DNA of 64,000 nt. Source: Euborellia annulipes (taxonomy: Eukaryota > Arthropoda > Insecta > Dermaptera > Anisolabididae). Under the pieces are notes generated by a model that had not been told where the DNA came from, searched no databases, and saw only the letters and a program-made list of their open reading frames with translations. The DNA is taken from assembly GCA_023213315.1 (NCBI GenBank), contig JAKCPI010000526.1, positions 62,001 to 126,000 of the forward strand, written 5' to 3'. Each line of letters starts with the position of its first letter. Positions within the stretch are counted from its first letter, which is position 1. The translations under genes and the position numbers were made by a program. Below, one piece after another: positions 23,034 through 34,133 of the stretch.

Positions 23034-23922
23034 TTTATTTGTATTAAGATATATAAAAGGATGAATAAATAATCAGTAGAATGAATCCATTAAACGATTT
23101 TTGGCATGGAACAAGAAAAGTTTATGAATTTATAATACAATCCATTTAAAACCATTAAGAGGAATAAATATAAAAAAAAATACAGCTTCAATATTTATTA
23201 AATTTTGTATTAATTGAGAAGGTAATTGAAAAATAAGAGAATATGAAAAGTTTATTTAGAAATAAAAAAGCCATTAGTAAAATGAATGAAGGTCTCTTTA
23301 AGTTTTAAAATATTTATATTTTTCGATAAATTTAAAAATTTTCATTTAAAACGTCACGGGAGATTCACACAAAAGATGAATCACCCTCATTAAGATGGGC
23401 ACCCACCTATAAGATGACCTCGGATCTATGATATCAGGATTTATTTAATGATGCTGATATTCAATATACTTAAGAGAGAATAAAGAGAAGATATGTGGAG
23501 AAAGAAAAACAAAATAATTAAGAGATATTTAAACAGTATTATTAGAGCGTTCTTTTTTATGTAGTTAGAGAATGAAGAGTTTAATTTAATAAAAGAGTTA
23601 GAAGAGAAGATCAGAGAATTTTTCCTAAGTCCTTAAAGATTGTTAAGCAGCAAACATGGACGGGTTTACGATTTCGCCGCCTATTCTGCGGAATTAAACT
23701 CTTTTAATCTTTATTTCGGGACCCTACGTAAAAACATACAATATCAGAGAGAAATAGTTTCCCGTCTAATTAAAAATTCATGTCTCAAAGTCAAAATAAG
23801 GTATCCCTCGAAATTTTGTCTATTTAGTCTAATAGGAAATCCGCCACTGGCAGCAACCAATAATGAATGATTAAGTGCATAAATTAATATTATTATGGAA
23901 GTTTATAATTATAGACTATATT
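23034..23922. other. AT-rich non-coding, no gene seen
   Basis: A short plus-strand frame at 23640-23870 has no recognisable domain. Otherwise AT-rich sequence. Confidence 0.5.
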
Positions 23923-25327
23923 TGAACCCTGTTATTCAATGGTGTGTCAAAGACCAAAAAATTCAAAATTGAGTTAAGCATGGAATATTGTTTCAAATGC
24001 TTTAATTAATAGTATTTTTTATGAAATATGTCCTAAAAAAATTTATTTTTAATGTAAAAGCATAAAATTATTTTTACAATATTTCAATGCAGGATTTTAC
24101 ATTTTTCAATAATGATTTATGTACTTAACATGTTGTTTCGTAATACTTAATTTGAAAAGAACAATTTTTCATTTATGCGTCAAGTGCAAAACATCGTAAA
24201 CAACTATACGCTTGAGATATATTGTTGCGTTTATGCCCTAAGTATTTTCAATTATGAACACCGGCATCGCTATTGTTTAGAGGTATTTAATATAAACTCA
24301 AGAAAATATTAATTTTATTTATTTCAAATTTATATATTCAATACACTATTACTATATTCCATTTGTTGAAATTTAATACAAGTATTTCATAACCTACAAA
24401 AATTATCAATAGTTATATTATAATTCATTTTTTACTTTCTTTTAGCCTAATTCTATAATATTTTCTATCTTTTTCTATGAACAATATATATATATATATA
24501 TATATTTTTCCAATTAACAATAAATTAATATCGTTTAATTGAGTTTTAACCAGTGTGATTTTAACAACCAATAAAAAGTTATTTACCAAATAATATTATA
24601 TAGGGTCTATATTTTTTTCCCTTAAATAAACAAAAATCATTTTTTTTTTTGAAAAATGAGAAAATTTTCTCTGAATTCGTAGACGTCAAAATTTAATTTT
24701 TTGATATTATTCCTGATAATGAAAATGAAGATGAGGATGAGGATCAGTGCGATTTCGAAAAGACAACAAAATAAATAATATTAGGTTAGGTTAGGTTGAA
24801 GTGGCCGTAATATTAAGTCTAAGTCTATTTCATTATTATAACTTTGATTTACTGTTTCCAAGCTATTTATTCAGAAATTAATTGATGAGAAAATTTTGAT
24901 ATCACTTTCTATTTAATTTTAAAATATTAATACTATTTAAAATTGATGAATGTGATTTTGATAAAAAGTTTCTATGCTACTAGTATTAAATATAAAGAGA
25001 CTTTGAAGCATTTTTGAAAATATAATTGGACTTAGAGAATTTTTCAATCATGGGTCAAGGGACTTTGAAGCATTTTTTACAAATATATATCGCACATAGA
25101 GAATTTTGTAAAAATAATTTTTTATATTTTATTTTTTTTCTCTAAATTAGTCATATTTTTAGAGATAATTTATGAATATCTGCCATAATTACAGTATTTA
25201 CTTGCACAATTGACAAAAAAAATGATATATAATCTAATAAAAACAATTTAAATCAGAAAAACTTTAATGTTGATTTTCTCAAAACTCGATATTTGGTCTT
25301 TGACACACCATTGAATAACAGGGTTCA
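23923..25327. mobile_element. 1.4-kb terminal-inverted-repeat element
   Basis: Left end TGAACCCTGTTATTCAATGG continues GTGTGTCAAAGACCAAA and is mirrored exactly at 25285-25327, giving inverted ends of about 36 bases. The target duplication is unclear. The AT-rich interior has a short acidic frame (about 24700-24774, ...PDNENEDEDEDQCDFEK... then stop), possibly a coding relic. It also has a SINE-tail fragment with three TTAGG units (about 24781-24800) and an imperfect duplication of 'gggactttgaagcattttt' (24998 and 25055). The superfamily is not recognised. Confidence 0.7.
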
Positions 25328-25360
25328 TTTAGTATTAATTATTTTTATTTCTTCAGCTTA

Positions 25361-25508
25361 ATTATTTATTAAAAATATAAATACTGTACAACGTTTCGAC
25401 TGCTTATTTTGCAGACGTTTTCAAGTGCACAGTACTTGAAACAGTACTTGAAAACGATAAACAGTCGAAATATTGAACAATATTTATATTTTTAATAAAT
25501 AATTAATA
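25361..25508. repeat. Penelope-like inverted-repeat hairpin (copy 1)
   Basis: The arms are about 65 bases: 'tattaaaaatataaatactg' then 'acgtttcgactgcttatttt' and, mirrored, 'aacagtcgaaatattg' and 'atatttatatttttaataaa'. The GTCGAAACGT block beside a small stem resembles the terminal, hammerhead-ribozyme-like part of Penelope-like retroelements. Assignment is by pattern only. Confidence 0.45.
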
Positions 25509-25555
25509 CATGGTCTATAATTAAAAAACTCCCATATAATAATAATAATAATACA

Positions 25556-25912
25556 AACTCGTAACCGACCGAAGTTTCGGTTTCGGCCAGTTTCGGCCAA
25601 AAATCATGGTTTCAGCCGTAGTTTCGATTTCGGCCAAAAACCAGCCGAAACCTGAGTTTGAAAATATGGGAAGGGAGAAAAAAAAGGTCAAATGATTTAT
25701 GCAAGAGGGGGAAAATGGAGTGATTGTGAGTCATCACAAGGGAAAATTTACTAAAAAAAAAAAGATAAAATGATATGAATTTTGTATAGGAAATTTTAAG
25801 AAAGAGTTCAAAACATTCGGTTTCAGTTACTGTTTCGGCCGAAACTAAGATTGAAGCCGAAAAGAAATTCGGTTTCGGTTTCGGTTAAGGCTGAAAATCT
25901 TGTTTCGGTCGG
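25556..25912. repeat. Palindromic repeat rich in GGCCGAAAC, family H (copy H1)
   Basis: It contains many copies of TTTCGGCC and GGCCGAAAC on both sides of an AT-rich centre. The right end reads, inverted, 'gatccgaccgaaacaagatt', matching the end of the fragment at 38531. Probably a non-autonomous DNA transposon with subterminal repeats. Confidence 0.6.
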
Positions 25913-26473
25913 ATCCTCTTACAGACCACAAAAGCTTTAATAAATGCATAAATGTTTGGATGCTGAAAGGTAGGCAAACCAAAATACTAATTCCAATCAA
26001 TTTTATTATATCTTGAATAATTTTGTTAAATTAAAAAAAAAAAATGAAACTAATATCAATTTTTTAATAAATAGGCCTATACAGGTCTAATCTATAATTT
26101 TAAAGAAGAGTATTTTCCAAAGGGTATACAATTTATTAATACAAGACCTAGATCCATACACTTATATACTCAAATAGATATTGGCATTTGGCCAGAATGT
26201 GTGTGTTCACACAATGATAATAAAAATATTTTATCACGTGGTATTTGTTCGGATGCACTGGCACAAATTTCCATCTTAGGTATGTAAGGAAGAGGAATGG
26301 CAAAGATAAGAAAAAAAGAAAAAAAAAAACAAGTCGAGACAACACAAACTCGTTACGTGCCCCAGGGAATGAGCAAGGCATGTAAAATATGCTTGGTCGT
26401 CGATTTACAAAGAAAAAAAATTTTCTCATGAGGTCACATCGCTAAGTTAATCAAATAATTATCCTAGAATATT
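25913..26473. other. AT-rich non-coding, no gene seen
   Basis: A minus-strand frame at 26148-26429 is Phe/Leu-rich from poly-A/T translation and has no domain. A patch at 26330-26400 is less AT-rich and unexplained. Confidence 0.5.
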
Positions 26474-27090
26474 AAAAATCTGGTGTGACTGGCGCAGGGA
26501 ACTGAATTACATCAGCAAAGAGTACTTGAAACAATTTTCACAAAATATTACTGATATACTATACACTAAATAATAATTGATTTATATGAATTTTTTTCTA
26601 AAAAGAAAAAGATTTAAATTCTGTTACCATAGGAACCATTTCTCCTATCTTGCCTATGAAAAACAAGAGTAAAGTGGACTTCAGAAGATTTCAACGGCAA
26701 AATGAGAATATACATTTTAAAGAGCATCCAAAAAATAGTTGATTTATGAATTAAAAAAAAATCGTTGAGAGCGAATTTTGAGAAAATCGAAAAATCGAAA
26801 AAAAAAACTAAAAAAAAGTACTTTTTGGCCTATGTTGTTTAATAGCTTATTTACACGAGTTCGGGGAGTGCCTAACTTAAATATAAAATTTCAACCTTCT
26901 AGCTCATTTCCTCCATGGATAAAAATGTCCACACAGACACACACACACATACATACACAGACCAATTTGCGGGATCCACTTTTTTGGACTCAGGGGACTT
27001 CAAAATCATCAAAATCTCGACATCGAATTTTTGACATGATCGCAATACTCTCTCTCTATATATTTCATACATAGGGTAAGAGAAAGTAAA
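26474..27090 (+). repeat. Family A repeat, hairpin truncated (copy A11)
   Basis: It starts 'aaaatctggtgtgactggcg', loses most of the hairpin, repeats part of the 'acatcagcaaagagtacttg' region, and runs to 'gggtaagagaaagtaaaaa'. A short CA repeat lies at 26930-26950. Confidence 0.8.
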
Positions 27091-28041
27091 AATATACAAT
27101 GTAAGTTTGAAACCAAGAAGTTATTTTATTATATTTTTTTTTTAATTGAATCTATGAGTCAAATAATGAATTAATAGAACAATCTAAATAAAATAATAAA
27201 GAAAAATTATCATATCTAGACTTTATAACAATTAAAAAAAAAAATGGAGGACCAAGAATGGTTCTTATGAACATCGTACACTATATACATTTTATGGATA
27301 AATTATCCATGAATGAATTTTATATGTGTTTATCAACTTTAAATATAAACTCTACATTTTAATAGATAATTTGTTAACATGTTAATAGAGACACTGGCGC
27401 CAATAAAAAACACTGATATTTATACCATATCTGGTATGCATGTTTTCTAGTGGTGCCAGTTTGTCTATTCATAGATATATAAACAATGCTTTATGCATTA
27501 GGCTTTAGATTCTGAGAAAATTAGATTAGGCTTTAGATTGATATTGAAATTATGTTAAATGTATGACGCACAGTCGGAGAAAAAGATTTTAAATGAATAA
27601 AGGCTATATTATGGGAGTAATTAAAACACTAACTGTTTGAATCAAAGAGTTACGGATATAGAAATAAGTCACTTGACTACAAATAAAAATAAAAGACTTG
27701 GTTATTTGTTTCTATAATTACTTATTGATTATAAATCAACATTTAATAAGTATTTCACAGTGTTGTTTCATCCCTAGCAAGTGATTTTATTTTGTACAGT
27801 AAAGAAATGATTTTTGAGGATGACACTTCTGTGTCGAAATAAGTATTAAGTATTGATTTATTAATAATAAGTTATTTAAAACAAATAAACAAGTGTGTTA
27901 TTTTTATTTAAAAAAATTACAAAATATTTCATCAAAAGCCATCGGTCGAAATCTTAACAAGTGTTGTCAACTTATAATTCTGATGTTTTTATGTTATATA
28001 TGAAATATTTTATGGTTTTCGATATTTAAAACTTAAATGTA
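27091..28041. other. AT-rich non-coding with one small palindrome
   Basis: AT-rich. The only structured part is the palindrome at 27384-27469, listed separately. Confidence 0.5.
27384..27469. repeat. Small palindromic MITE-like element
   Basis: AATAGAGACACTGGCGCCA at the left is mirrored by 'tggtgccagtttgtctatt' at the right, with further pairing inside (aaaaaaca/tgtttt and ataccatatctggtat). About 86 bp, with no coding capacity. Confidence 0.6.
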
Positions 28042-28267
28042 GCATCTATTGAAATAGAATTGAGTCTAGAGCCCGATAGTTAGGCAGCCCAAATGGCACA
28101 CGCACAATAAAGCTTTATTGTCTTTTTAACAAAAAAGGTTAAAAAGGGTCGATCGGGTTTGAAAAATGAATGTATTTCTCTCACTGACAAGAAAGCTTTA
28201 GTGTGCGCGTGCCATTTGAGCTGCCTAACTACCGGGCTGTAGTCTCAATATTATTGCAATAAGATAG
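28042..28267. mobile_element. MITE family B (copy B2)
   Basis: The ends match B1 (gcatctattgaaatagaatt, agcccgatagttaggcagcc, and mirrored ctgcctaactaccgggctg) and TA lies on both sides. The interior differs from B1 and includes 'ggttaaaaagggtcgatcgg'. Confidence 0.85.
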
Positions 28268-29099
28268 TATGTATGCTTATAATTAATATTATTCTAATAA
28301 AGCCGAAACCTTTCAATAATTGGTGTTTGTTTTTTAACACGGCACTTTTAAAAAATAATTTGATACTAAAAAAAATTGATAACCTTTTCGTTAAGAAAAA
28401 AAACAAAACAAAACAATTCATTAAAAAAATTATCAACTTCTGGTTTGTTGTGGATTCTAAATTTACCTAAAGTAAAATGCGTCACGGAGAAACGGAATAG
28501 GAGTGTTGTATTTTAGAGTACACAAAATAGGTCGAACTAATGAAAAATTTTAACACCTAAAAAATAGTGTTAGGCTTTCTTCACGATTAGTAACTATTAC
28601 TTAATATGGTCTACTTCAAATAATTTCTCGGGGAGTTTCCTTTTAATATAGCGTAGGAATGACACGCAAGAAGCCTAATTGTTAATAATTGTGAATTAAA
28701 TGAGAATGAACGAAAGGAGTGGCAAATGGTTTAATTTGAAGATAGGTATATATTTTGAAAACCATATAATATCCTTCTTTATTACTTTATAATGATTAAT
28801 TAATTAATTTCCAGTTAATTCATTAGGAAGTATAAATAAGCTATTCTTTAAATATTTAAATTTTCTAGCCAAGCACAAACATCCGAAAGAGATAAAAGAA
28901 TCTTATTCTTTCTTGTCTATAAACCACAGATAATCCTTGTTATTTAAATTTTTTTTTTTTTAATTATAAGGAAAATTGTTAATTTGGTTATTTTAAGGAA
29001 ATATTTATCTAGATTTTTGATAAAAATTAGGACGTGGTCATCCTAACTTTATCTATAAGAGAATAATTTTAAAAATCACTAACAATTTTTGAAATGAAA
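28268..29099. other. AT-rich non-coding, no gene seen
   Basis: Overlapping short frames on both strands at 28251-28470 come from AT-rich sequence and have no domain. Nothing else is supportable. Confidence 0.5.
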
Positions 29100-29483
29100 A
29101 TCCATATATACATTTTAAAGAGCATCGAAAAAATAATTGATTTTGAATTTTAAACAAAATCGTTGGAGCGAATTTTGAGAAAATCGAAAAAAAAAAACTG
29201 AGAAAGTGCATCAGTAAAGTACTAGTACTCTTTGGCCGATTTTATTCAAAAGCTTCGTCTTAGGTCTCAGGGGGGTGCCTAACTTAAATATAAAATTTCA
29301 ATCATCTAGCTCTTTTCGTTCTTGAAATATTTTGTTCACAGACAGACACACACAGACCATGTCCCGAAAACCATTTTTTTGGGGCCTTAAAACATGTATA
29401 TCCATCAAAATCTCGACATCGAATTTTTGACATGAATCCAATAGTTTCTCATATATTAACATATATAGGTAAGAGAAAGTAAT
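29100..29483 (+). repeat. Family A repeat, 5'-truncated (copy A12)
   Basis: It starts in the 'tacattttaaagagcatcg' block and runs through 'gtactagtactctttgg', 'atataaaatttcaatcatc', 'acagaccatgtcccgaaaac' and the end 'ataggtaagagaaagtaa'. The hairpin is missing. Confidence 0.8.
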
Positions 29484-29572
29484 TATATGTGATTCAAAAA
29501 GCTGCTTACATATTTCTCTGAAATTTGAAAAAAAAAAAAAATTTTATTTTTTTCATTTATTCTTATTTAATT

Positions 29573-29622
29573 TTTACTTTCTCTTACCCTATATATGAAA
29601 TATATATAGAGAGAAAAAGTAT
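29573..29622 (-). repeat. Family A terminal fragment (copy A13)
   Basis: 'ttttactttctcttaccc' plus 'tatatatgaaatatata' and 'gagagaaaaagtatt' match the family A end in minus orientation. It lies only about 90 bases from A12, which is in the opposite orientation. Confidence 0.65.
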
Positions 29623-31209
29623 TTTATTTTTTTAACGAAATATAAAGTAAGTAGTTAATGAAAAAACTTTCTGATCCTAAGGACCATTTGATCTTTAATT
29701 TTAAAATTCAGATAAGACAAGAAAATATAGATATTTAGAAATGATTATTGTACCACGAAATAATCGATCCAATAATATAAAAAAATTATTAAATATTTTT
29801 ATTTAATTCTTGCAAGAAAGGATGCAAGAAGATGTTTAAAATGAAAAGTCAAAGTTGAAATAATTAATATTATCTTATCAAGAAAGAAATATTTTAAAGT
29901 AATATTATATATATAGTTTTGACATCAAGGGTCATTATTGTGAAAATCACTTTGGCGTTTTCGGTACTTAGATAGTGAAAGAAAGATTGATTATCAAGGA
30001 AACTAAAACAACGAATCTCTCAAAAAGATAACATTTTTTGTTGAAAAGAGGTTTTAAGGAGCTGAGAAGGACAAAAAAAATGGCTTCTTTTAAACGTTAT
30101 TGTCCTTCTCTCTTCTAAGAAGCGAATTGCACGTAATGTTTATATAATGATAATGCAAATTAATCTGATCCCAATGATATTTATATTAACTTGTAAATGT
30201 CAACAATTGAATTAATTCTGTATTTATCTTGTGAATTTTCATTGGAATTTATGAATAACTTCTAGATAACGTGATAATATTCGGCAGACATATTATTAAA
30301 TAGCAAACGGAATGGGTTGCGACAGGAAGTTGAGGCCTTGACAAGTCGGAATGACATCCGCTATTCGGGACGGTCAGCAAACCATCCACAAGCCTAATAC
30401 CATTTCAAGTGAGATGCATTTCTAACATTTAAATGACTTCGCTGCTTAGATCATTAGAAAGAGTCTTGACTACTTGGGGTTAATTGAATGTCAGCCTCAA
30501 AACTTGGGGCTATCAAGTTTCAGAAATTAATTATAATAATTTGCCTCTAAATGTCGCTCTTAAGCAAATTTGTATGTCATGGACTTAAAAAAAAAAATCT
30601 CCCTCACTCTTTAAAAAATGTAATTATATGCGCGGTGTATGGAAATTTTATATAAATTGCTTAGTAATTAAACGTCAATGAATAATTAAAATTTATGGAT
30701 ATTTTTCAAAAGAAATCAAAACAAATGAAGAAATAAATTTATCTATCTTATTGGTTAGAGAAAAAAAGATAATAAATTATGAAATGAATTAAGAAATCTA
30801 AATCGATTTGGAATTAGTATATTAATGAACATAGTAATAATGTGCCAAATAATTCACAGATAAAATGGTCGAATTCTGGCAAAACAAATTTATTTAAGCA
30901 TTTAGGATATTTTGAGGAATTAAGTTTTTGAATGAATAAATATATGAAAAGTTTATAATTTTTAGAGAGAAAGATCAATACATTTAGACTCAAATTGTTC
31001 GCTTCGGCTACAAAATATTTCAGGTTTTTTGTTCAATTTTTCCTCAAGAGTAAAATGGTGACAAAAATATTAAAAAAAAGGCTCCATGCCGAAAATTTGA
31101 ATGTAAAGACTACATAAATTATTATTATTAAACAAATTAATGTATATTTGAAGTTGACGACAATTTGTGAAGTGGCTGTTGTATTTCAATTCCATCACTT
31201 ATATATATT
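29623..31209. other. AT-rich non-coding with an unexplained balanced patch
   Basis: At 30300-30500 composition is more even (gttgcgacaggaagttgagg, gctattcgggacggtcagc) with no open frame and no repeat partner noticed. It could be a conserved non-coding element or an old TE. The rest is AT-rich. Confidence 0.4.
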
Positions 31210-31450
31210 TGGACTATGTTATGCACGAAAGAACCAAGCGTCATTAATTAATCTGAGATAAAGGCTATTTCATTTGCACAATTGTAAACAAACCCAATGG
31301 CAATGACTATTTTTTCTTGTTTTATACAAAAAAAAAAGTGAACATGTTGCGATTGAATAAAAAAGTAGATCTTCTTTGATGACAAGATGGCGGTATTATC
31401 TCAATTTCGATCATAATGGCGTTTGGTTCCTTCATGCATAACATGGTCCA
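31210..31450. mobile_element. 241-bp MITE with inverted ends of about 50 bp
   Basis: TGGACTATGTTATGCACGAA and the following GAACCAAGCGTCATTA are mirrored at the right (taatggcgtttggttc, ttcatgcataacatggtcca). The ends also share GAGATAA further in. No coding sequence; target duplication unclear. Confidence 0.75.
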
Positions 31451-31624
31451 TTTGAAGTTTCTAAAAACTAACGAATATTTAATCTTCTCCTTCAATAACT
31501 AGTTAAAAATTATTATTTATTCCCTGAATAATAATATAACATACATTAATATTATTAAGATCTATATAATAATTTCAACTTCCTTGATATAAGTTTTGTC
31601 TTCTTAATTTATATAAATCCCTCA

Positions 31625-31735
31625 CCCTTGATCGAAAGGTTAGAGGTCTTGATAGTCAATATTGATAACATTAAAGGGATGTGGGTTCGGATCCGGATCA
31701 CATGACCGATAAAAATTTATTTAAAGTAATTGGTT
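31625..31735 (+). repeat. tRNA-like SINE relic
   Basis: A plausible A-box-like region (cgaaaggttagaggtc) is followed by 'gggttcggatccggatcac', a strong B box, then an A/T-rich tail. It does not fold as an intact tRNA by eye. Confidence 0.45.
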
Positions 31736-32939
31736 TTAATAAATATGACTTGGAAAACAGAAACAGTTGTAATTAATTGAATTGTTTTGTCTGAATGCAA
31801 AAAAAATAGATGGAAAAAATATTCCACTTTGTTTAAAAAAATAACAATAATAATTAGGGTCGTGATGTTTGATTTAAAAAAGTCTTGGAAATTTTTTTTT
31901 AAGAGAAAATTAATTTACTTTAAAATAACAAACATACCAGAGAAAAGTAATTCGAAAAAAAGTATCATGGAATGTTCAGCAATTCCTCTCTTGAAATGGC
32001 AAAGTGAGTAAAATATAAAAAACTAAATATATTTCTACTCTAAAAGTGTTGAAGCAAACCGAGCTACACAACTTTATAGGTCAAGAAAATTGAGTTAATC
32101 TTGTACAATGTTTGTTTTTTATACACCCTAAAAAAAATTTTGTTTCCATCTGAATAATAATAAAATAAATAAATAAGAGTAACGAGGGAAAAAAAAACAT
32201 CTTTCTCTAAATTCTCATAGCATTTCTTTCCAGGTCAAGAAAAACTTAAAATATACAATGTCGAGGTCAGATTTTAATAAAGAATGGAAATTTACAGAGA
32301 TGAATGGATGAAAGTTAGTGAATTTTTTTTTTTTTTTTTTAATTTCCAGACAAGATTAAATTGCTTGTTATGTTTAAAATAAATATTTTTTCTAAAGAAC
32401 GAAAAATTTACTAGGGTTGATGAATAAAAATTTATGCTGTTTGTACAGTAAAAATAAATGGGTGGTGAATGATAAAATAAAAAGATAAATTTAATGAAAA
32501 TGTAATTAACATTTGAGTTTTTTTTATCAAAATATGTAAATGAAATTGCATTTAATTTAACAAAAGTACACCATCACCATGTCTATTTAATAAATGCTTA
32601 ATGGAAAATTTTTGATAGAAATAAAAATGAATTAATCATTAGAAGAGAGCAATGGGATTTGCGTTAGAATAAATATTTACAAAAGATACGAATAATAATA
32701 ATAATGAAATGAAAAAGAACCGGAATAAATATCAAAATTTTTTGCAAATTCATCAAAATAGGATTTGAAAAAGTGAATGGGGAGAATAGTGAATAAGGGG
32801 GACAAACAAAAGATGAATTGTGTGACTAGTTATCATAATTTAGGAATTTTTGATCATCCCTTCTATCCTAAGGGAATATACAAATAGAGGCCTACATGAA
32901 AAGGAGTTAAGAAAACAATTATATCCAATATTAAATTAA
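31736..32939. other. AT-rich non-coding, no gene seen
   Basis: Homopolymer-rich. The lysine-rich frame at 31787-32011 is a by-product of poly-A content. Confidence 0.5.
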
Positions 32940-34133
32940 TAGGGAGGATGAGAAGATGTCAGCCAAACAGGAGAGAATCTCAAGGTATACACCATTGAGA
33001 TGCAGTTGTCATATAAAAACATATACAAAATTATATAAAATATTGCACATAAGGTGACATATGTTCATCATCCATAGATATACATTTGAGACTAGGGGTG
33101 TTCGATTATGAAGAAAAATAATCGATTATCCTCCTTAAGTGGTGTTGCTGAAGTTGGTTTATTTGAGAAAGAAAACGCTATATTTTTTTATTAGTTTACA
33201 AGGCAATAACTCCAATTATTTTGGAGACCTATCGGCACTCCTTCTTCAGTGGATTTTACCTCATTCACCACATACCCTTACAATTAAAAAGCTTGGAAAC
33301 GACCATATTATACGTCTAGCAATTATTAATCATTTAATGATTCAAATGATTCAAATTATTAATCATTTAATGATTCAAAACTCAAATTATTAATCATTTA
33401 ATGATTCAAATTATTCAAATGATTAATAATTGCTGGACGTATAACATGGTCGCTTCCAAGAGTTTTAATTGTAAGGGTCGTATGTGGTGAATGAGGTGAA
33501 ATCCACTGAAGGAGTGCCGATAGATCTCCGAAATATTTAGAATTATTGCCTGTAAACTAATAAAAAATTGCTGAAAATATAGAGTTTTCTTTCTCAAATA
33601 ATCGATTATCGATTATGGAAAAAAATAATCGATTAATCTATTATTGGATCCGGAGTTTAGTAAAATTTCCATTTTTCCCTCTTGCGAAAATCATTTGACT
33701 TTTTTTTTTTTAGTAAAAACGAAATTTTTTTAAATTTCCATTTTTCCCTCTTGCAGAAATCATTTGGCCTTTTTTTTGTTTGCGAGTCTCATCCCCTATC
33801 TAATCTAATCTGTAATAATAACATGAATATTCAAAAATCAAAATGGTTTATTTACCTTATAATCGATTATGAAAAATAATCGGTAAATAATCGATTATTT
33901 TGCACAGCCCTATTTGAGACTTCGCCATATAAACTGATGAACGTCACCTTATGTCCAAATTTTATATTTTATATAATTTTGTATATGTTTTTATATGACA
34001 ACAATGTCTGCATCTCAATGGTGTATACCTTGAGATTGCCAATATTCTCATGGAATTAAAACCGAAACGTCATCTGGATTGAGATTTTTATTTGATAGAG
34101 CCTCTCCTGTTGGTTGACATCCTCTCTTCCTGC
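32940..34133. repeat. Older inverted repeat hosting a nested hAT element
   Basis: The left arm (32940-33084) reads 'gaggatgagaagatgtcag', 'tctcaaggtatacaccattg', 'tcatataaaaacatatac', 'cacataaggtgac'. It is mirrored in the right arm (33921-34133) as 'gtcaccttatgtcc', 'tgtttttatatgaca', 'caatggtgtataccttgaga', 'ggttgacatcctctc'. The right arm carries an extra block with 'aaaaccgaaacgtcatctgg', resembling the Penelope-like hairpins elsewhere. The loop is occupied by the hAT element at 33093-33912. Confidence 0.75.
33093..33912. mobile_element. hAT-type foldback element with 8-bp target duplication
   Basis: The ends are TAGGGGTGTTCG and, inverted, TAGGGCTGTGCA, each followed by ATAATCGATTA motifs. 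The direct repeat TTTGAGAC flanks both sides (33085-33092 and 33913-33920), the 8-bp duplication typical of hAT. Inside, arms of about 180 bases (33162-33345 and 33410-33600) form a large hairpin. An imperfect duplication of 'tttccatttttccctcttg' lies at 33667 and 33736. No transposase sequence. Confidence 0.85.
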
